Shown: in pieces, positions 60,413 to 64,000 of the stretch
Layout: every line of letters starts with the position of its first letter
Numbering within the stretch: the stretch's first letter is position 1
Assembly (NCBI RefSeq): GCF_023701745.1
Contig: NZ_JAJOZB010000001.1
Coordinates: 4,036,501 to 4,100,500, forward strand
DNA: 64,000 nucleotides
Direction of reading: 5' to 3'
Origin: Streptomyces sp. RKAG293
GTDB lineage: Bacteria > Actinomycetota > Actinomycetes > Streptomycetales > Streptomycetaceae
Made by a program: the position numbers and the translations under genes
Notes under the pieces: model-generated
What the model was told of the DNA's origin: nothing
Seen by the model: only the letters and a program-made list of their open reading frames with translations
Database searches by the model: none

Positions 60413-61318
60413 GTGGTCAAGCGGTTCGCCCTGCCCCTGGCCTGCACTCTCGTGCTGACCGCCGCCGCGCTGTGGACGCCGTGGGCCAGCCCGCAGCCGA
60501 ACGCCCGGGAGGGCTGGACGAACCAGGCCGCGGCCCAGTTCTGGACCCCGGAGCGGATGGCGAACGCCATGCCGCAGACCGCTCCGTTCGGGCCGGAGGA
60601 ACTACCGCTCCCCAACGCGAACGTCAGCACCACCATCGCCCCGGCCGGCGCCGCCCGGCACATCAACGGCATCCCGACCGTCGGCGTGCTCTTCTCCGTC
60701 GATGACTCGGCCGAGGCCCACTTCTGCTCGGCGAGCGTCGTCCACAGCCCGTCCCGCAGCCTCCTGCTGACCGCCGCGCACTGCGAGGCGGGCACGGACG
60801 TCGTCTTCGTCCCCGACTACGTCAAGGGCGCGAAGACCCAGCCGTACGGGACCTGGGCCGTCGACCAGGTCTTCACCGACCCCCGGTGGGACGACTACGA
60901 CACCGGCTCGGGCTCGGACTACGACTTCGCCTTCGCACGGGTGAAGAAGAACGACGAGGGCCGGAGCATCGAGGACATCACCGGCGCCAACGTCCTCACC
61001 CGGACACCCGGCTGGACCAACAAGGTCACCGTGATCGGCTACCCCGGCGAGGCCTTCGACCCGACGGGCCGGGCGATCAGCTGCACGACGGCCACCTCCC
61101 GCCTCTCCGGCCTGCGCCAGTTGCAGATGGACTGCGGCGGCTACTACGACGGCACGTCCGGCAGCCCCTGGCTGCTCGACTTCGACCCGAAGACCAAGAC
61201 CGGCAAGGTCATCGGCCTGGTGGGCGGCCTGGACGGCGGCGGCCCGGACGACAGCGTCTCCTACAGCCCCCTCTTCGAGGACGCCCTCTTCACCCTCTAC
61301 CGAACGGCGGGCGGCTGA
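60413..61318 (+). CDS. Secreted trypsin-like serine peptidase
   Basis: 301 residues from GTG 60413 (GAGAGGGG nine bases upstream). A signal peptide (about 1-27, ALPLACTLVLTAAALWTPWASP) and a pro-region precede a chymotrypsin-fold domain: LLLTAAHCEAG (His), SDYDFAFARV (Asp) and YDGTSGSPWLLD (Ser). The catalytic triad is complete. Exported protease, not obviously linked to the neighbouring catabolic genes. It is convergent with the DUF35 gene. Confidence 0.87.
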   Translation: MVKRFALPLACTLVLTAAALWTPWASPQPNAREGWTNQAAAQFWTPERMANAMPQTAPFGPEELPLPNANVSTTIAPAGAARHINGIPTVGVLFSVDDSAEAHFCSASVVHSPSRSLLLTAAHCEAGTDVVFVPDYVKGAKTQPYGTWAVDQVFTDPRWDDYDTGSGSDYDFAFARVKKNDEGRSIEDITGANVLTRTPGWTNKVTVIGYPGEAFDPTGRAISCTTATSRLSGLRQLQMDCGGYYDGTSGSPWLLDFDPKTKTGKVIGLVGGLDGGGPDDSVSYSPLFEDALFTLYRTAGG

Positions 61319-61331
61319 CCGGACCGCCCGG

Positions 61332-61796
61332 TCAGCCCTCGAGTGCGGTGGGCGAAGCCGGCGCGAAGACGGCGACGGCCGGAGCCTGGGAAGCGGCCGG
61401 AGCGTCCGGCCCGTCGGGAGCGGCTTCTTCGGTGCGGAAGCGTACGTGCAGGTCCATGCCGATCCGCAGGGCGGACGCTTCGCAGTCGATGACCTCCGTC
61501 ATCATCCGCGGGCCTTCGGCGAGATCGACGACGGCGGCGACGTACGGCACCCGGGTGCCGAAGGGCGGCAGGTCGTTGAGGTGGACGACCGACCAGGTGT
61601 AGAGCGTGGCGCGGCCGCTCGCCTGCTCCCAGGCGACGTCCTCGCTCCAGCAGGACGGGCAGAACTCGCGTGGATAGTGGTGCGCGGCCCCGCAGGCGGC
61701 GCAGCGCCGGATCAGCAGCCGGCCGTCGGCGGCGGCCTCCCAGTACGGGCGGGTGAAGGCGTCGATGTCGGGAAGGTCGAAGCGCTGCGCCGTCAC
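61332..61796 (-). CDS. DUF35 / Zn-ribbon OB-fold protein
   Basis: 154 residues from GTG 61796, which overlaps the stop of the DoxX gene (GTGA). Zinc ribbon (CAACGAAHHYPREFCPSC), then an OB-fold (ATLYTWSVVHLNDLPPFGTRVPYVAAVVDLAEGPRMMTEVI). By analogy it is the acyl-CoA-binding partner of the thiolase-like protein at 58986, though it is transcribed separately. The C-terminal Ala/Pro tail is unusual. Confidence 0.86.
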   Translation of the reverse strand: MTAQRFDLPDIDAFTRPYWEAAADGRLLIRRCAACGAAHHYPREFCPSCWSEDVAWEQASGRATLYTWSVVHLNDLPPFGTRVPYVAAVVDLAEGPRMMTEVIDCEASALRIGMDLHVRFRTEEAAPDGPDAPAASQAPAVAVFAPASPTALEG

Positions 61797-62245
61797 AGGA
61801 ACAGCCCCCACAGGTTGTCGAGCGACCAGGCCTGCCAGCTCATCGCGAACAGTGCGACGAGCGATATGAGCGCCATCATGGCGTTCTGGCCCTGCTCGGC
61901 CCAGTCGTGGATCATCAGGACGAGATAGAGCAGGTTGAGGAGCAGCCCGCCGACGAGCGCCACGGGTGTCAGCAGGCCGACCGTCAGGCCCAGCCCGAGC
62001 GCCAGCTCGGCGTACACGACGATGTACGCCATCAGCTTGGGCCGTGGCGCGACGACGGTGGTGAAGCCGCCCCGCACAAAGCTCCAGCGGTGTTTGTCCG
62101 CGACGCTCTTGGCCCAGGCGATGCCGGTGCCGCGCTCGAACCAGCCCTTCTTGTCCTTGTGCCGCCAGCTCTCCAGCCACCACAGACCGAGGCCTATGCG
62201 CAGCACGGCGAGCCATTCGGCTCCGGTGAGCCAGATCGTCTGCAT
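61793..62245 (-). CDS. DoxX-family membrane protein
   Basis: 150 residues from ATG 62245 (GGGAGG six bases upstream). Four helices; DoxX-type features include AVLRIGLGLWWLESWRHKDKKGWFERGTG and LAMGLGLTVGLLTPVALVG-like segments. DoxX proteins are membrane parts of thiosulfate:quinone oxidoreductases or redox-stress complexes. As leader of the DoxX-DUF35 operon under operator site 12 it may supply electrons to or from the pathway. Confidence 0.8.
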   Translation of the reverse strand: MQTIWLTGAEWLAVLRIGLGLWWLESWRHKDKKGWFERGTGIAWAKSVADKHRWSFVRGGFTTVVAPRPKLMAYIVVYAELALGLGLTVGLLTPVALVGGLLLNLLYLVLMIHDWAEQGQNAMMALISLVALFAMSWQAWSLDNLWGLFL

Positions 62246-62267
62246 CGCGGGCCTCCCACTCGAAATC

Positions 62268-62280
62268 TGACGGTACGTCA
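62268..62280. promoter_or_regulatory. TGACG-NNN-CGTCA operator (site 12, perfect)
   Basis: TGACGGTACGTCA, extended to CTGACGGTACGTCAG. It lies 23 bases upstream of the DoxX start. Confidence 0.8.
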
Positions 62281-62429
62281 GTTCATCGGATGGAGACCGA
62301 TCCGCGCAAGAGTCCGGCGCCAAACGCTCTCGGATTGATCGCTTCCGGGACTACTCTCACTCCCGCGCCACCTGCCACCTTCCGGTTCGTCCCTCCGACC
62401 GCCCCTCCGACAGGCCCCGGGAGCACCAC

Positions 62430-63689
62430 ATGGTCGACCAGCCCACCTCCTCCGTCCCGCCGGCCCCCTCCGCACCCACCGCCTCCCCCGACGCGATCGT
62501 CATCGGCGCGGGACCCGGCGGCCTCGCCGCGGCGGCGGCGCTGAGCCGACGCGGCGTCCGCACGCTCGTGCTGGAGCGGTCGGACGCGGTCGCCGCGTCC
62601 TGGCGCGGCCACTACGACCGGCTCCATCTGCACACCCCGCGACGGCTGTCAGGTCTGCCCGGCTTCGCCATCCCGCGCGCGTACGGACGCTGGGTCGGCC
62701 GCGACGACGTCATCCGCTACCTGGAGCGCTACACCGCGCACCACCGGATCGACGTCGCCACCGGCATCGAGGTGTCCCGGATCGACCGCGTCGACGGCGC
62801 CGACACCGCCGGAGGCAGCCCTGGAGGAGCCGGCGGGCGCGGCGGCAAGGGCGGCAGTGCGGGCGGCGGTACGTGGCAGCTGCCCGCCACCGGCGGACGG
62901 CTGCTCACCGCCTCCGTCGTCGTGGTCGCCACCGGCACCAACCACGTACCCCACCTGCCGGACTGGCCAGGCCGCGACGGTTTCTCCAGCGAGCTGCTGC
63001 ACGCCGCCCACTACCGCAACGCCCAGCCCTACGCGGGCCGCGACGTGCTCGTCGTCGGCGTCGGCAACACCGGCGCCGAGATCGCCGTCGACCTCATCGA
63101 GGGGGGCGCCGCCCGCGTGCGGATCGCCGTCCGGACGCCGCCGCACATCCTGCGCCGCACCACGGCGGGCTGGCCCGCCCAGGCCACCGGGATCCTCTGC
63201 CGCCGGCTGCCGACCGCGGTCGTCGACCGGGTCGCCCCGTACGTGGAGCGGCTCAGCATCCCCGACCTGTCCGCCTACGGACTCGCCCGCCCCACCACGG
63301 GCCTCTACTCCCGCGTCCGCGACGACGGAGCCATCCCGGTGCAGGACGTCGGCCTCATCGACGCGATCCAGGCACGGCGGGTGGAACCCGTCGCCGCCGT
63401 GGAGAGCTTCGACGGCGACAAGGTCGTGCTGGCCGACGGTTCGGGCATCAGCCCGGAGGTCGTCATCGCCGCCACCGGATACCGGCGCGGCCTGGAACCC
63501 CTCGTGGGCCACCTGGGCGTCCTCGACGGCAACGGCCGCCCCCTCGTACACGGCCCGCACACCCCGCCCGGCGCTCCCGGTCTCTACTTCACCGGCTTCA
63601 CCAACCCCATCAGCGGCATGTTCCGCGAACTCGCCATCGACGCCCGGCGTATCGCCCGCGCGGCCGCCCGCACCTCCCGGCGGCCGTGA
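62430..63689 (+). CDS. Flavin-containing monooxygenase (FMO/Baeyer-Villiger-like)
   Basis: 419 residues. FAD-binding GAGPGGLAAAAALSRRG and NADP-binding GVGNTGAEIAVDL motifs, with FATGTNHVPHLPDWPG-like link and ATGYRRGLEPLV (ATG motif) near the end. Class B flavoprotein monooxygenase of the YUCCA/FMO type. Between the two halves a Gly-rich insertion (about residues 130-148) replaces a loop. There is no TGACG-NNN-CGTCA site directly upstream, but the gene is divergent from the DoxX operon and 150 bases from site 12, so it may share control. It would hydroxylate or insert oxygen into a hydrophobic substrate. Confidence 0.85.
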   Translation: MVDQPTSSVPPAPSAPTASPDAIVIGAGPGGLAAAAALSRRGVRTLVLERSDAVAASWRGHYDRLHLHTPRRLSGLPGFAIPRAYGRWVGRDDVIRYLERYTAHHRIDVATGIEVSRIDRVDGADTAGGSPGGAGGRGGKGGSAGGGTWQLPATGGRLLTASVVVVATGTNHVPHLPDWPGRDGFSSELLHAAHYRNAQPYAGRDVLVVGVGNTGAEIAVDLIEGGAARVRIAVRTPPHILRRTTAGWPAQATGILCRRLPTAVVDRVAPYVERLSIPDLSAYGLARPTTGLYSRVRDDGAIPVQDVGLIDAIQARRVEPVAAVESFDGDKVVLADGSGISPEVVIAATGYRRGLEPLVGHLGVLDGNGRPLVHGPHTPPGAPGLYFTGFTNPISGMFRELAIDARRIARAAARTSRRP

Positions 63690-63876
63690 CCGGCCGCTGT
63701 CCGCTCCGTTCGCATACGCACCCTTTCCTCCCTTGCCCGCCCCGGACCCCGCCCTGGCCGTTTCCGGCCAAAGATGCCACCGAGCGGGTCCGCCGGTGTC
63801 GGTTCGCGTGCCCAAAACCCCCTGAATAGCGGCCTAGTTGGCCTCCTTCACATCTTTCACATGCCCGCACTGTTCC

Positions 63877-63913
63877 TGACACGTCGTCAGTTCAGTAATC
63901 TGACTATGCGTCA
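63877..63913. promoter_or_regulatory. TGACG-NNN-CGTCA operators (sites 13 and 14)
   Basis: TGACACGTCGTCA (63877-63889) and TGACTATGCGTCA (63901-63913), one mismatch each, 24 bases apart and both with a perfect right arm CGTCA. They precede the partial gene at 63950. TATACC (63920) downstream could be a -10. Confidence 0.6.
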
Positions 63914-63949
63914 GTTCTGTATACCTTCGAGCAGGAGCGGGCGAGACCG

Positions 63950-64000
63950 ATGCTTGGATCGACATACAGCACCCGCAGCCCCGGCCCCGGGCCCGCCGCA
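63950..64000 (+). CDS. Start of a gene cut by the window edge
   Basis: ATG at 63950 with GGAGCGGGCGAG upstream. The first 17 residues are MLGSTYSTRSPGPGPAA and stay open to the edge. Two catabolic operators lie just before it, so it is probably another regulon member. Too short to name. Confidence 0.5.
   Translation, partial: MLGSTYSTRSPGPGPAA

Overview
The window is typical Streptomyces chromosome. It is very GC-rich, most start codons have GGAGG-type ribosome binding sites, and it carries lineage markers: an SsgA-like sporulation protein, XRE/DUF5753 regulators paired with DUF397 proteins, a GPP34 protein, a one-chain FO synthase, and the afsR, afsS and afsK genes of the secondary-metabolism signalling system. 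I read about 55 protein genes, one tRNA, about ten terminators and several repeats. All functions are inferred from sequence motifs and memory of the families; no search was run.

Layout. 1-6.3 kb: two divergent genes for large secreted proteins, an RHS/YD-type protein running off the left edge and a DNRLRE/LamG protein. 6.7 kb: tRNA-Arg(CCT). 6.9-8.6 kb: PRC-barrel and small membrane proteins. 8.7-11.6 kb: copper operon (CsoR-like box, CopZ, a 48-residue membrane peptide, CopA). 11.6-19.2 kb: SsgA-like protein, winged-helix protein, rhomboid-like protein, D-Ala-D-Ala carboxypeptidase with a long disordered N-terminus, GPP34, and a first XRE/DUF397 pair. 19.3-37.7 kb: a catabolic stretch with an unknown EthD-like protein, aminotransferase, two SDRs, a solute symporter, ADP-ribosylglycohydrolase, FO synthase, three LLM-type oxidoreductases, a PHP hydrolase and two amidohydrolases. 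37.7-42.5 kb: truncated acyl-adenylating protein, afsR, afsS and a striking RNA hairpin array. 42.5-45.5 kb: a metal-binding-type protein, a second XRE/DUF397/ATPase module and a VOC protein. 45.5-49.7 kb: FadD3-like ligase divergent from a thiolase-like/DUF35/enoyl-CoA hydratase operon. 49.7-52.3 kb: secreted Ser-rich protein, winged-helix paralogue, membrane protein. 52.4-60.3 kb: afsK, a TetR regulator, a DDN-like F420 enzyme, an acyl-CoA dehydrogenase and a second thiolase-like gene, bracketed by two inverted copies of a short MITE-like element. 60.4-64 kb: secreted trypsin-like protease, a second DUF35 gene with a DoxX-like gene, a flavin monooxygenase, and the first codons of another gene.

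The strongest unifying signal is an inverted repeat, TGACG-NNN-CGTCA. It occurs six times perfectly and eight more times with one or two mismatches, always just upstream of genes for degradation of CoA-activated compounds: the 19.3 kb unknown gene, SDR, LLM, LLM-SDR, amidohydrolase, FadD3/thiolase, FadE-DDN, thiolase, DoxX-DUF35 and the gene at the right edge. This looks like a TetR-type regulon. The TetR gene at 55.8 kb is the only TetR in view and the obvious candidate regulator. The enzyme set (CoA ligase, acyl-CoA dehydrogenase, hydratase, two Ltp-like thiolase/DUF35 sets, SDRs, F420-type oxidoreductases, amidohydrolases) resembles steroid or alicyclic side-chain degradation, but the substrate cannot be read from the sequence. 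FO synthase in the same window could supply F420 to these oxidoreductases.

The second notable signal is an array of eight short RNA hairpins downstream of afsS. They share an essentially constant GGGG loop but have different, self-complementary stems, and are followed by a strong terminator.
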